This document shows positions 52,764-60,910 of a stretch of DNA of 64,000 nucleotides, in pieces (position 1 is the first letter of the stretch; each line of letters begins with the position of its first letter). The notes under the pieces were generated by a model. That model did no database searches. It had not been told where the DNA came from and saw only the letters and a list, made by a program, of their open reading frames with translations. Both the position numbers and the translations under genes were made by a program. Source of the DNA: Effusibacillus lacus (GTDB lineage: Bacteria > Bacillota > Bacilli > Tumebacillales > Effusibacillaceae); NCBI RefSeq assembly GCF_002335525.1, contig NZ_BDUF01000063.1:1-64000 (forward strand), written 5' to 3'.

Positions 52764-53709
52764 CCTGCACACATCCGGGAACAAAACCAGAAACATGCTG
52801 CAGCGGATGGGGCCCTTGCTGGGATTGGGCGTAATCGTGGTTGCCCTGTCCATGATCAGCAATGACTTCTTGACGGTAGGCAATATTTTTAACGTGTTGA
52901 GACAGATTTCCATTAACGCATTGATTGCTTTTGGCATGACATTCGTAATCCTGACCGGCGGGATTGACCTTTCCGTAGGTTCCATTCTGGCTCTGTCAGG
53001 TGCCGTAACAGCCGGCCTGATTGCCGGGGGAATGGATGCTTGGCTGGCGGCTCTTGTGGGACTGTTGCTGGGAGCCGTCATGGGGGCCGTCAACGGCATC
53101 ATGATCGCAAAAGGAAAAATCGCTCCCTTCATCGCCACGCTTGCCACCATGACGGTGTTTCGCGGGTTGACCCTGGTCTATACGGAGGGCAAACCGATCA
53201 CCGGTTTAAGTCCGGAGTTTGCGATGTTTGGCAAAGGGTATTTCCTGGAAATCCCCATGCCGATTATCTGGATGCTGCTTTCCTTTGCCATCCTGTATGT
53301 GGTCCTCAAGCACACCACCTTTGGACGTCATGTGTATGCCCTCGGCGGAAATGAGGAAGCGACCCGTCTTTCCGGCATCCATACGGATCGTGTCAAAGTC
53401 ATGGTGTATTCCATCAGCGGATTGTTGGCTGCTTTCAGCGGCATCATTTTGACATCCCGATTGAATTCCGCACAGCCTACAGCGGGTACCGCTTATGAAC
53501 TGGATGCCATCGCGGCCGTTGTTCTTGGAGGCACCAGTCTGGCTGGCGGCAGAGGCTGGATCGCAGGCACTTTGATAGGTGCCATGATCATAGGGATTCT
53601 GGATAATGGTCTGAATCTGCTAAACGTATCTTCCTTCTATCAGCAGGTGGTGAAAGGGGGAGTGATCCTCGCAGCGGTTCTGCTGGACCGATCCAAGTCC
53701 CGAAAATAA
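52753..53709 (+). CDS. rbsC: Ribose ABC transporter permease
   Basis: 318 residues, about 9-10 hydrophobic helices; FVILTGGIDLSVGSILALSG, LGAVMGAVNGIMIAKGKIAPFIATLATMTVFRGL and GRHVYALGGNEEATRLSGI are CUT2 permease hallmarks. GGGGGAAG 5 nt upstream supports ATG 52753 inside the end of rbsA; the open frame upstream is rbsA shadow. Confidence 0.94.
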   Translation: MQANLHTSGNKTRNMLQRMGPLLGLGVIVVALSMISNDFLTVGNIFNVLRQISINALIAFGMTFVILTGGIDLSVGSILALSGAVTAGLIAGGMDAWLAALVGLLLGAVMGAVNGIMIAKGKIAPFIATLATMTVFRGLTLVYTEGKPITGLSPEFAMFGKGYFLEIPMPIIWMLLSFAILYVVLKHTTFGRHVYALGGNEEATRLSGIHTDRVKVMVYSISGLLAAFSGIILTSRLNSAQPTAGTAYELDAIAAVVLGGTSLAGGRGWIAGTLIGAMIIGILDNGLNLLNVSSFYQQVVKGGVILAAVLLDRSKSRK

Positions 53710-53744
53710 AGAAATTCAAAACACATGTAAGAAAGGGGATCCTC

Positions 53745-54683
53745 ATGAAAAAACTTCTGTCTTTGCTTCTCGTATCCATCATGGCTTTGGCAGTCCTGGC
53801 AGGCTGCTCCACTTCCTCCAAACTGGAGACCAAAGAACCCGCACAACCGGCTGCTTCCGGTGGTGGCAAAGTAACAATCGGCTTGTCGGTTTCGACCCTG
53901 AACAACCCGTTCTTTGTAACGCTCAAGGAAGGGGCTGAGAAAGCTGCGAAAGAAGCGGGCGTTGACCTGATCGTTGTGGATGCCAAGGACAATACTGCGA
54001 AGCAGGTAAGTGACATTGAAGATCTGATTCAAAAGAAAGTAAGCGTCATCCTGATCAACCCGACGGATAGTGCTGCAGTTGTGACAGCAGTGGAAGCTGC
54101 CAACAAAGCCAACATTCCGGTTATTACGGTAGACCGTGCTGCCAATGGCGGGAAAGTGGTTTCCCACATCGCATCCGACAACGTAAAAGGCGGTAAAATG
54201 GCGGGAGAACAGATTCTTAAGCTGATTGGCGGCAAGGGCAACATTGTGGAACTGCAGGGAATTGCAGGCACCTCCGCTGCGCGGGATCGCGGAAAAGGAT
54301 TCCACGATGCGGTGGATGGCAAAGATGGCGTAAAAGTAGCGGCATCCCAGCCGGCTGATTTTGACCGGGCAAAAGGTTTGAAAGTCATGGAGAACATTCT
54401 TCAGGGCAACAAAGACATCCAGGCCGTATTCGCGCACAATGACGAAATGGCTCTCGGGGCTTTGCAAGCCATCGAAGCATCCGGCAAGAAAATTGCAGTG
54501 GTTGGTTTTGACGCTACCGACGATGCGGTAAAAGCTGTCAACGAAGGCAAGATGGCTGCAACCGTGGCACAAAAGCCTGCCCTTATCGGGGAAACTGCCG
54601 TCAAGATTGCCGTCAAAGTACAAAAAGGAGAAAAAGTGGAAAGCTCCATTCCGGTTGATCTGGAATTGGTAACCAAGAAGTAA
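53745..54683 (+). CDS. rbsB: Ribose-binding lipoprotein
   Basis: 312 residues. Signal MKKLLSLLLVSIMALAVLAGC with lipobox LAGC (Cys21), then the binding domain VTIGLSVSTLNNPFFVTLKEGAEKAAKEAGVDLIVVDA, AHNDEMALGAL and VVGFDATDDAVKAV. Captures ribose at the membrane surface. AAGGGGA 8 nt upstream. Last gene of the operon; hairpin at 54697. Confidence 0.95.
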   Translation: MKKLLSLLLVSIMALAVLAGCSTSSKLETKEPAQPAASGGGKVTIGLSVSTLNNPFFVTLKEGAEKAAKEAGVDLIVVDAKDNTAKQVSDIEDLIQKKVSVILINPTDSAAVVTAVEAANKANIPVITVDRAANGGKVVSHIASDNVKGGKMAGEQILKLIGGKGNIVELQGIAGTSAARDRGKGFHDAVDGKDGVKVAASQPADFDRAKGLKVMENILQGNKDIQAVFAHNDEMALGALQAIEASGKKIAVVGFDATDDAVKAVNEGKMAATVAQKPALIGETAVKIAVKVQKGEKVESSIPVDLELVTKK

Positions 54684-54696
54684 GCATAAAGAATGA

Positions 54697-54736
54697 AAGG
54701 GACCTTCTTCTCCCAGCGCGGAGGGAAGGTCTCTTT
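54697..54736 (+). terminator. Hairpin after rbsB
   Basis: AAAGGGACCTTC...GAAGGTCTCTTT with an inner CTCC/GGAG, followed by AAACAATTCC. Stem is good, T tract short. Confidence 0.55.
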
Positions 54737-54739
54737 AAA

Positions 54740-54898
54740 CAATTCCGGCGAATCCGGTTTGGGCTACCAGACTTTTCAGATGATCAAAGCTTTTGTTGAT
54801 TTCCTTGCCAATAACAGCAAGTATATTCCTTGAAGAGGCGACTCTCAAGTGAGGCAGGAGGAAGCCGGAATCCCTGGGTATCGGGATCCGGTTTTTTT
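54740..54898 (+). other. Gap with a short orphan frame and a second terminator
   Basis: The frame NSGESGLGYQTFQMIKAFVDFLANNSKYIP (stop ~54830) looks coding-like, but its only start is inside the rbs terminator and I do not recognise it; it may be the tail of a lost gene. A clear terminator, CCGGAATCCC/GGGATCCGG then T7, follows at 54866-54898. The rest up to 55087 is promoter region for the GyrI-like gene (TATACT at ~55033). Confidence 0.4.
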
Positions 54899-55087
54899 CC
54901 TTGACTCTGACATTGCTGTCAGCTTTTACAAAAGGGTAAACTTGCGGATATCAAAGGGTGAAGTTGTCACAAATTAAGTGAATCCTTGCTTTGGAACCTG
55001 TTTGAAATAATTTAATTCTGAGTAACAGTTTGGTATACTGGATAGGATTCCCATTCTAATGGAGTTTGTTTTTACAAGGAGGTAACC

Positions 55088-55576
55088 ATGGACCCCCAAA
55101 TTGTAACCAAGCCCGAAATGAAAGTGATTGGGTATCAGATCCGCACTACGATAAAGGACAATCGAAACCAAACGGAAGTACCCGCATTCTGGGATCGATA
55201 CCTGGAACAGAATCTGGGTTCAAGAATTCCTAATGCAGTGAACCGGGGAACTGAACTTGGCATATGTATGGAATTTAATTCGGAAACGGGGACATTTGCC
55301 TATGTAATAGGAATGGAAGTAGACTGTTTCGACAATGCGGAACCGGATATGGTTTGCGTGACGATCCCCAAATCCCAATATGCCGTATTCACCACTTCGA
55401 AGGTGCTCGAATCCGATTTCGTCCCTTCCATCCACCGGACATGGAACTACATTTTTGACGAATGGTTCCCGACCTCCGGATACCGGCATGCAGGAACACC
55501 GGAAATCGAAATCAACGATGAACGGCTCCTTAACAAGCAAGAAATGCAGATGGAGATCTGGATCCCGGTACTTTAA
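55088..55576 (+). CDS. GyrI-like effector-binding domain protein
   Basis: 162 residues, stand-alone AraC effector-binding/GyrI-like fold: VTKPEMKVIGYQIRTT, then VPAFWDRYLEQ, YAVFTTSKVLESDFVPSIHRTWNYIFDEWFPTSGYRHAGTPEIEINDER. The usual end (MEIWIPV) is present. An excellent AAGGAGGT lies 5 nt before ATG 55088. Such proteins bind amphipathic small molecules; the ligand is unknown. Confidence 0.86.
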   Translation: MDPQIVTKPEMKVIGYQIRTTIKDNRNQTEVPAFWDRYLEQNLGSRIPNAVNRGTELGICMEFNSETGTFAYVIGMEVDCFDNAEPDMVCVTIPKSQYAVFTTSKVLESDFVPSIHRTWNYIFDEWFPTSGYRHAGTPEIEINDERLLNKQEMQMEIWIPVL

Positions 55577-55639
55577 GAAGGCACCAGAGTGCAAGTCAAT
55601 CTGGTAATATCATAGAATATGGAGTAGTAAGGGAGGGGG

Positions 55640-55852
55640 GTCCCGCCCCATCGCCGGGGAGCGGCAAACGGTACTTTGTTTTCCGCATTCGACCTGGGAA
55701 TCGGAGGGGGCGCGATGCTTCTGAGTCTGGTCGCCAAGTGGACCACTTACGCGGACATGTACCGTTGATCGGCTCTGTTTGTTGTGCTGTATTTTGCCAT
55801 CTATGGCTATTATCTGGTTCAGGAACGGAAAAAGCATCTTTCGAGCCTTTAA
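55640..55852 (+). pseudogene. C-terminal remnant of an MFS transporter
   Basis: Frame PPHRRGAANGTLFSAFDLGIGGGAMLLSLVAKWTTYADMYR is the penultimate helix region of MFS drug transporters, broken by TGA at 55766-55768. It resumes in the same frame as SALFVVLYFAIYGYYLVQERKKHLSSL to TAA 55852. The N-terminal ~330 residues are missing, so this is decay, not a simple stop. Confidence 0.75.
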
Positions 55853-55875
55853 AGGGTCTTAAAGATGCTTTTTTG
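55829..55875 (+). terminator. Terminator of the lost MFS gene
   Basis: AAAAAGCATCTT (55829-55840) / AAGATGCTTTTT (55862-55873). The stem is intact although the gene is not. Confidence 0.75.
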
Positions 55876-55924
55876 CTTATCAGATTACAGCTTGAAAAAA
55901 TACCGAAATGTAGTAACACAGCTA

Positions 55925-55953
55925 TTTACAATCGCATACTGTTATAGTACAAT
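55925..55953 (+). promoter_or_regulatory. Sigma-A promoter of the small zinc-ribbon gene
   Basis: TTTACA (55925-55930), 17-nt spacer, TACAAT (55948-55953), 44 nt before the start codon. Confidence 0.6.
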
Positions 55954-55996
55954 GAGTTCAACAAAGCACGGAATTACCAAAAAGGGGGCGGGCAGC

Positions 55997-56152
55997 ATGT
56001 CAATTGCAGAGTTCTACGGATGGACGTATCACAATCACCCTGTTGCCGGGAAGGTGCAATCCCAATGCAACTCCTGCGGCGAAGAAATGCACTCGCAGCG
56101 GGAATCGGTCATGTATGAATGCGAGCGGTGCATGAACGACCAGCAGGAATAA
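55997..56152 (+). CDS. Small zinc-ribbon protein
   Basis: 51 residues. Two CxxC pairs, QCNSCGEEM and YECERCMND, 18-20 residues apart, should bind one zinc. AAAGGGGGCGGG upstream, its own promoter and a strong terminator support a real gene. Family not recognised; it could be a regulator or adaptor. Confidence 0.7.
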   Translation: MSIAEFYGWTYHNHPVAGKVQSQCNSCGEEMHSQRESVMYECERCMNDQQE

Positions 56153-56165
56153 ACGCTGAAACACA

Positions 56166-56210
56166 AAGCCCTTGACACCTTCATTCGGAAGGGTCAAGGG
56201 CTTGTTTTTT
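56166..56210 (+). terminator. Terminator of the small zinc-ribbon gene
   Basis: AAGCCCTTGAC (56166-56176) / GTCAAGGGCTT (56193-56203) then GTTTTTTG. Confidence 0.88.
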
Positions 56211-56227
56211 GTTGGTTCATCCTGGCC

Positions 56228-56468
56228 GGTTCGCAACAGCGGCACTGAGTGCCGTTAAGCCAACAGGTGATTCGCAATAGCGGCACCGTGTGCCGTTAAG
56301 CCAACAGGTGATTCGCAATAGCGGCACTGGGTGCCGTTAAGCCAACAGGTGATTCGCAATAGCGGCACTGGGTGCCGTTAAGCCAACAGGTGGTTCGCAA
56401 TAGCGGTACTGTGTGCCGTTACGTCAGCAGGTGATTCGCAATAGCGGCACTGGGTGCCGTTACTACTT
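56228..56468 (+). repeat. 41-bp tandem repeat array, about 5.8 copies
   Basis: Unit starts are at 56228, 56269, 56310, 56351, 56392 and 56433 (period exactly 41). Copies 2-4 are nearly identical; copies 1, 5 and 6 carry several substitutions, and copy 6 breaks off at ~56461. A further 20-nt piece recurs at 56491. Each unit contains CGGCAC-TGG-GTGCCG, a 6-bp hairpin. No spacers vary between units, so this is not CRISPR. It lies between a terminator and a decayed DUF169 gene. Confidence 0.93.
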
Positions 56469-56512
56469 CCCTTCGGGCCGCTAGGAACGAAATAGCGGCA
56501 CTGGTGATGGTT

Positions 56513-57295
56513 TTAAGCCTTGTCTGCTGCTTTTGTCTCTTCAAACAGTGCGGTCAGCTTCTGGTAGGTCTTCGGAAACTCCGCCTGGTATCTCAGGAAT
56601 GCGGGAATCGGGTATCTGACGCCGCCTTTATGCGTACCTTCCAGACCGTACACCAATTCTTCCGCATCGGAAAACAGGAAACTGAACGCCATCTCGTGGC
56701 CTGGGTCTGGGCAAACAGGCGATCCCCGTAACAGGGCAGGATCACTTGCGGCTCGCCCGTCTTCAGGGGCTTGATGGCGATGTCTGCGCAGTCCGCTCGG
56801 CTTGAGAAGGTGGAAGGAATGGATCCGCCCCGTTTGTATAGCATGCCCGCCGTTAGCCGCATCACTTGTGCGGAGTTGCCGTAGACCACCACCACGTCCG
56901 GATCCAAGGGAGCGCGGTCAAGTGGGAACGCCACATAGTAGCCGCTCTCCTCTTTCGTAAACTTGGGGATGTTCTGTTCCGTAACGGCCCCTGCCTCCAA
57001 AGTTTCCGTATACATTCCGCATACCAGGTTCCCTTCCGTATAGTAGGGCAGTTCCGGTTCATATCCAAAGGCCACCTGTGCAATGGGGCAGGACAGATCC
57101 TCCCCGTTCATGGCAACAGTCCAACCATAGCGGCGTGCAAACCCGACAGCCTGACAAATGGTGATTTCAATCTCCATGTCCCGTTTCGGACGCTGGCGGC
57201 AGATCCGTTTCGCTCTTGACGATCTTGATGCCGACCGGAAACGTGTCCGGCCGAATGTGTTTCAGGATTGCTTCGTTCAACTGTTGGGCGTTCAT
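56513..57295 (-). pseudogene. DUF169-family protein, two frameshifts
   Basis: Start ATG 57295 has GGGAGAGGG upstream and begins MNAQQLNEAILKHIRPDTFPVGIKIVKSETDLPPAS. A frame change near 57180 is needed to join RPKRDMEIEITICQAVGFARRYGW; a second near 56700 is needed to continue GHEMAFSFLFSDAEELVYGLEGTHKGG to TAA 56513. The middle part (56593-57177) reads well as DUF169. Either two indel errors or real decay; neighbouring remnants favour decay. Confidence 0.8.
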
Positions 57296-57376
57296 TATTA
57301 ACCCTCTCCCATCCAGAATGTTTCTGATTGATCCCCGCAAGCCAACAAGCGTTGACACCGGTTCGGGGAAGGTTAC

Positions 57377-57520
57377 CCCGCCTTGTGGCCTCCAAGATAA
57401 GCGGCAATTACATCCGGGCTGTGCAGGAGTTCCTGTCAGGTGCCGCTCATGATGATGTTCCCGGTTTCCATGCACCGGTCGCCATGGTTCGGGCAATTTC
57501 CAGGCGGCTCTACATAGGAC
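57377..57520 (-). pseudogene. LivF/LivG-type ABC ATPase C-terminal remnant
   Basis: On the minus strand RLEIARTMA (the sequence after the ABC signature) is joined directly to DRCMETGNIIMSGT, an in-frame TGA, then QELLHSPDVIAAYLGG, the typical end of branched-chain amino acid ATPases. An internal deletion and a stop make it non-functional. Confidence 0.65.
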
Positions 57521-57599
57521 AGGGAGACAGTTAACTATATTTGCTTGTGGTTGAATAATTCCTTCCTGGCAAGGGACAACTGACACGATATATTTTTCG

Positions 57600-57735
57600 A
57601 CAAATTCTGACAAATCGGGGTTTGTCCACTGGTCAGAGGCTGGAAAACCTTTTCATGACATGGAAAATATACGTTAATTGTTAAAATTTTGTAAATGATT
57701 TGTCGATTGGATCAACAGTTCGACAGGTTTGTCAT
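57600..57735 (+). promoter_or_regulatory. Cluster of GACAAA/TTTGTC dyads upstream of pha genes
   Basis: GACAAATCGGGGTTTGTC (57613-57630) is an inverted repeat; GACAAAT also precedes it by 12 nt, TTTGTC occurs at ~57700, and GACAGGTTTGTC near 57722. These could be operator sites for the phasin/phaRBC genes. No other gene lies between 57521 and 57828. Confidence 0.4.
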
Positions 57736-57828
57736 ATCTTTTCTTGAAGCGAAAAGACTGACTGAACTGACGTGTACTAGGTTTGCTAAACTCTGGACCG
57801 ATAGGGGATATTCGGAAGGAGGCGAAAA

Positions 57829-57897
57829 GTGTCAAGTATAGTCGAAATAGTATGCTTTTTCTTGTTGAATCGATTTTCTATACTAAAAATGTACTAA
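57829..57897 (+). CDS. Possible 22-codon leader peptide
   Basis: GTG at 57829 has an ideal AGGAGG 6 nt upstream and encodes VSSIVEIVCFFLLNRFSILKMY before TAA. It is 79 nt before the phasin-like gene. No amino acid run suggests attenuation; it may be a short membrane peptide or chance. Low confidence. Confidence 0.3.
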   Translation: MSSIVEIVCFFLLNRFSILKMY

Positions 57898-57975
57898 AAG
57901 TCTTGACTGCCGCATACGGTTGTATGGTGGGCAGGGTAGAAAACCAAAAAAAACAAGGATCAGGAGGGAAATCCA

Positions 57976-58257
57976 GTGGAAAATCAAATGGAAAAGCTGG
58001 CAGAGTTTTGTCTGGAACAGTCGCAGAAAAACACTGCGCAAATGTTTGACGTGATGAAGAATTCGGTAACGGCAACCGCAGAAATGTTGACATGGGCACA
58101 GCGGGAATCACAGCAGATGGTAGATCGCATGACACAGCAAGGCGTGGAACAGTTTGTAAACCGGCTGCAACAGATCCAGGAGCAGCAAGTGGCTGCCCAG
58201 AAGGAACTGCAGGAACAATTCCGCGGCTTGATCAACCTTTTTACGCAAAAAGACTGA
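57976..58257 (+). CDS. Phasin-like helical protein of the PHA locus
   Basis: 93 residues, predicted almost wholly helical and Gln-rich (MTQQGVEQFVNRLQQIQEQQVAAQKELQEQF), with heptad-like spacing suited to a coiled coil. It sits directly before phaR, as phasins do in Bacillus pha clusters, but is shorter than Bacillus megaterium PhaP (~170). CAGGAGGG 7 nt before the GTG start. Likely granule-associated; the exact family is uncertain. Confidence 0.65.
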   Translation: MENQMEKLAEFCLEQSQKNTAQMFDVMKNSVTATAEMLTWAQRESQQMVDRMTQQGVEQFVNRLQQIQEQQVAAQKELQEQFRGLINLFTQKD

Positions 58258-58274
58258 TGGGAGAACAGGATCCT

Positions 58275-58754
58275 ATGAGCGTGAACTACACAGATCCGTT
58301 TTCCGTATGGAAATCTTTCTACAGTGAAGTGGAGCCTAAGATTTCACAATCGCTGCAGAAGGTTCTTGAAAGCGAGGAGTATGCGGCAGCAGCCGGACAA
58401 ATGCTGAACGCTACGCTCCAGTTGGAACATTTGTATTCGAGGCAGATGGAAAAACTGCTTCAAAATTACAAGCTTCCGACAACAAAGGACATTGCGCGGC
58501 TTTGCGAGTTGGTCATCGGGTTGGAATCGAAGATCGATCAGATCGAAGAACGGCTCATCCGGTTGGAGCAATCGATCCAAACCGGCGACATGGGGAAGCA
58601 AATCGCTCTGCTGTCCCAGCAGTTGTCCGCTTTAATCGGCAGCTTGCAGTCCATCGAAAAGATCGGTACGACGGAAGAAACGCCAACCCGCGGAAGAAGG
58701 CAGCCCCGGACAACCAGGAACGTCAAGGAAGCTGACGAGTCCACTCAGGAGTAA
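58275..58754 (+). CDS. phaR: PHA synthase subunit PhaR (class IV)
   Basis: 159 residues: MSVNYTDPFSVWKSFYSEVEPKISQSLQKVLESEEYAAAAGQMLNATLQLEHLYSRQMEKLL is the PhaR signature, followed by a long helix and a charged C-tail. PhaR partners PhaC at 59626 to form the active class IV synthase. ATG 58275 with GGGAGAACAGGA upstream; the longer open frame overlaps the phasin gene and is not used. Confidence 0.92.
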   Translation: MSVNYTDPFSVWKSFYSEVEPKISQSLQKVLESEEYAAAAGQMLNATLQLEHLYSRQMEKLLQNYKLPTTKDIARLCELVIGLESKIDQIEERLIRLEQSIQTGDMGKQIALLSQQLSALIGSLQSIEKIGTTEETPTRGRRQPRTTRNVKEADESTQE

Positions 58755-58803
58755 AGAAAAAAAGAAGTAAGAGACTCACGTGAGGATTTGGGAGGATGAA
58801 ACC

Positions 58804-59577
58804 ATGTCACTGTTAGAACAAGAAGTTGTTTCCGTACAGCCTTTGAGCGGGCAGATTGCTCTGGTAACAGGCGGTTCACGGGGAATCGGTGCGGAAATTG
58901 CAAAAGAACTGGCTGCCAAAGGAGCGACTGTTATAATCAACTATGCGGCCAACCAGGAGCGGGCCCAGCAGGTGCTGGAAGAGATTTCGGCATACAATCC
59001 GAATGTCTACGCAGCCAAGGGAGATGTCAGCAACCCGGAAGATGTTGCCCGTTTCTTTGATGAAATCCTGGAGGATTTCGGGAAGATTGACATCCTGGTC
59101 AACAATGCGGGGATCACCAGGGATTCCCGGTTTGTCAACATGACGGATGAACAGTGGCATGAGGTTATCGGAACCAACATGAACAGTCTCTTCTATTTGA
59201 CCAAGATCGCGCTGCCGAAGATGATTGAGCAAAATTACGGCCGGATCATCAACATCTCCTCCATTATCGGCCAGTCAGGCGGATTCGGTCAGGTGAACTA
59301 TTCCGCCGCTAAAGCGGGCATGATCGGATTTACCAAGTCCCTGGCGCTTGAAGTTGCCCGTTACAACATTACTGTCAACTGCGTGTGCCCCGGGTATACG
59401 TTTACCGACATGGTAGCCGCAGTCCCAGAGAAAGTGCAGGAGAAGATCATCTCCAAGATACCGCTCGGACGTTTCGGTCAGGCGAATGAAGTGGCAAAAG
59501 CGGTGAGCTTCCTTGCCGTTGACGGAGATTACATTACCGGGCAATGCATTAACATAAACGGCGGAATGTACATGTAA
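58804..59577 (+). CDS. phaB: Acetoacetyl-CoA reductase
   Basis: 257-residue SDR: VTGGSRGIGAEIAKELA (NADPH motif), NNAGIT, the catalytic Ser in IINISSIIGQSGGFGQVNYSAAKAG (YSAAK), and NVCPGYTFTDM-type substrate loop. Reduces acetoacetyl-CoA to (R)-3-hydroxybutyryl-CoA for PhaC/PhaR. GGGAGG upstream of ATG 58804. FabG-like alternatives exist, but the pha context decides. Confidence 0.92.
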   Translation: MSLLEQEVVSVQPLSGQIALVTGGSRGIGAEIAKELAAKGATVIINYAANQERAQQVLEEISAYNPNVYAAKGDVSNPEDVARFFDEILEDFGKIDILVNNAGITRDSRFVNMTDEQWHEVIGTNMNSLFYLTKIALPKMIEQNYGRIINISSIIGQSGGFGQVNYSAAKAGMIGFTKSLALEVARYNITVNCVCPGYTFTDMVAAVPEKVQEKIISKIPLGRFGQANEVAKAVSFLAVDGDYITGQCININGGMYM

Positions 59578-59586
59578 ACCACTAAA

Positions 59587-59611
59587 TCCCCGGAGACTGC
59601 CGGGGAATTTT
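59587..59611 (+). terminator. Intra-operon terminator between phaB and phaC
   Basis: TCCCCGG (59587-59593) / CCGGGGA (59600-59606) then ATTTTT. It lies 15 nt before the phaC start, so it may reduce phaC transcription relative to phaB. Confidence 0.65.
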
Positions 59612-59625
59612 TCGGAGGTAAGAAA

Positions 59626-60729
59626 ATGACTGTCGGGAACTGGACAGAGGCATGGCAAAACGTGGCGGATGGGATTCCGGGAACGTCAACCAATCAAATT
59701 CCCTTCAATCTGTTTGATGATCGCTGCCAGAAGGTGTTCAAAGTGCTGAGCCAACCGGAACCGGCAACGGGCCTGACGCCGAAGGAAGTGATTTGGCGGA
59801 AAAATAAGATGCGAGTCTACCGGTTCTCGCTGCCCGCTGCGAAAGTGACCAAACAGACGCCTGTCTTCATGCTGTATGCAATGATTAACAAACCTTACAT
59901 TCTCGATATTGAGCCGGGGAATTCGTTTGTTGAGCACTTGCTGATGCAGGGGTTCGACGTATATATGCTGGACTGGGGCGAAGCGGGACCCGAGGATTGC
60001 AACAACGGATTTGCCGAGTACATTTTCGATTACCTGCACAAGGCTGTGGAACGTGTCTGCCTGTACACAGGGAAAGAGCAGGTCCATATGTTCTCCTATT
60101 GCATGGGGGGCACGATGGGGGCCATGTATACGACGCTGTATCCGGAGCGGGTCAAGAATCTTGTGGTGCTGGCCGCTCCCATTGACTTCCGGCATGCAGA
60201 CCTTTACAATACCTGGCTTGACGAGAAATATTTTGACGTCGATAGGCTGGTGGAAACCTACGGCAATATTCCGCCGGAAGTCATCGATTTGGGCAACAAG
60301 ATGTTGAAGCCGATGAGCAACTTTATCAATCCCTGGGTGTATCTGATGGAGAAGGTGGACAACGAGAATTTCGTCCATACCTGGCGTCTGCTCAACAAGT
60401 GGGTGAACGACGGCACCGCATTCCCCGGTGAAACCTACCGGCAATGGATTCGCGATTTCTATCAGCAGAACAAACTGATCAAAGGGGAAATTGTGCTTCG
60501 TGACCGGCGGGTGGATCTTGCCAATATTAAATGCCCCGTGCTTCTGCTGACGGCGGCCCAGGACCATATCGCCCCTTGTGAACAAACCCGTGCGCTGTTT
60601 GACTACATCTCAAGTCAAGACAAGACGGAGTACAACTATCCCGTTGGGCATGTCAGCCTGGTATTCAGCGGAATGGCCCGCAATAAGGTGTATCCGGAAA
60701 CTGCCGCCTGGTTGGCGAAACGGGATTAG
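59626..60729 (+). CDS. phaC: Class IV PHA synthase catalytic subunit
   Basis: 367 residues, alpha/beta-hydrolase fold. The nucleophile lies in a lipase-like box, SYCMGGTMG (Cys159); the catalytic Asp is in LLTAAQDHIAPCEQ and His in YPVGHVSLVFSG. Length and the adjacent phaR define class IV. Polymerises 3-hydroxyacyl-CoA into PHB on granules. TCGGAGG upstream of ATG 59626. Confidence 0.95.
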   Translation: MTVGNWTEAWQNVADGIPGTSTNQIPFNLFDDRCQKVFKVLSQPEPATGLTPKEVIWRKNKMRVYRFSLPAAKVTKQTPVFMLYAMINKPYILDIEPGNSFVEHLLMQGFDVYMLDWGEAGPEDCNNGFAEYIFDYLHKAVERVCLYTGKEQVHMFSYCMGGTMGAMYTTLYPERVKNLVVLAAPIDFRHADLYNTWLDEKYFDVDRLVETYGNIPPEVIDLGNKMLKPMSNFINPWVYLMEKVDNENFVHTWRLLNKWVNDGTAFPGETYRQWIRDFYQQNKLIKGEIVLRDRRVDLANIKCPVLLLTAAQDHIAPCEQTRALFDYISSQDKTEYNYPVGHVSLVFSGMARNKVYPETAAWLAKRD

Positions 60730-60775
60730 GGAGCTTCCTGAATATGCTTCGTATAGAAGCTTTATTTAGCATTTG

Positions 60776-60800
60776 ATGACCCCCCAGGGGGTCATTCTTC
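60776..60800 (+). terminator. Terminator after phaC
   Basis: ATGACCCCC/GGGGGTCAT followed by TCTTCTTTT. A smaller GCTTC-GTATA-GAAGC hairpin then TTTATTT precedes it (60746-60766). Confidence 0.75.
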
Positions 60801-60910
60801 TTTTAAAAAACGTGACAAACATGTATTTTCTTTGCCGCCAGTCATACCAGTCCATACGTTCTTGTCACCGGGTCATATACTAAGAGACGACCTGTCGAGG
60901 GGGGAGTTCC

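Noticed and set aside
56228-56468. CRISPR array
   Set aside because: Units are contiguous with a fixed 41-bp period and no variable spacers, and there are no cas genes nearby.
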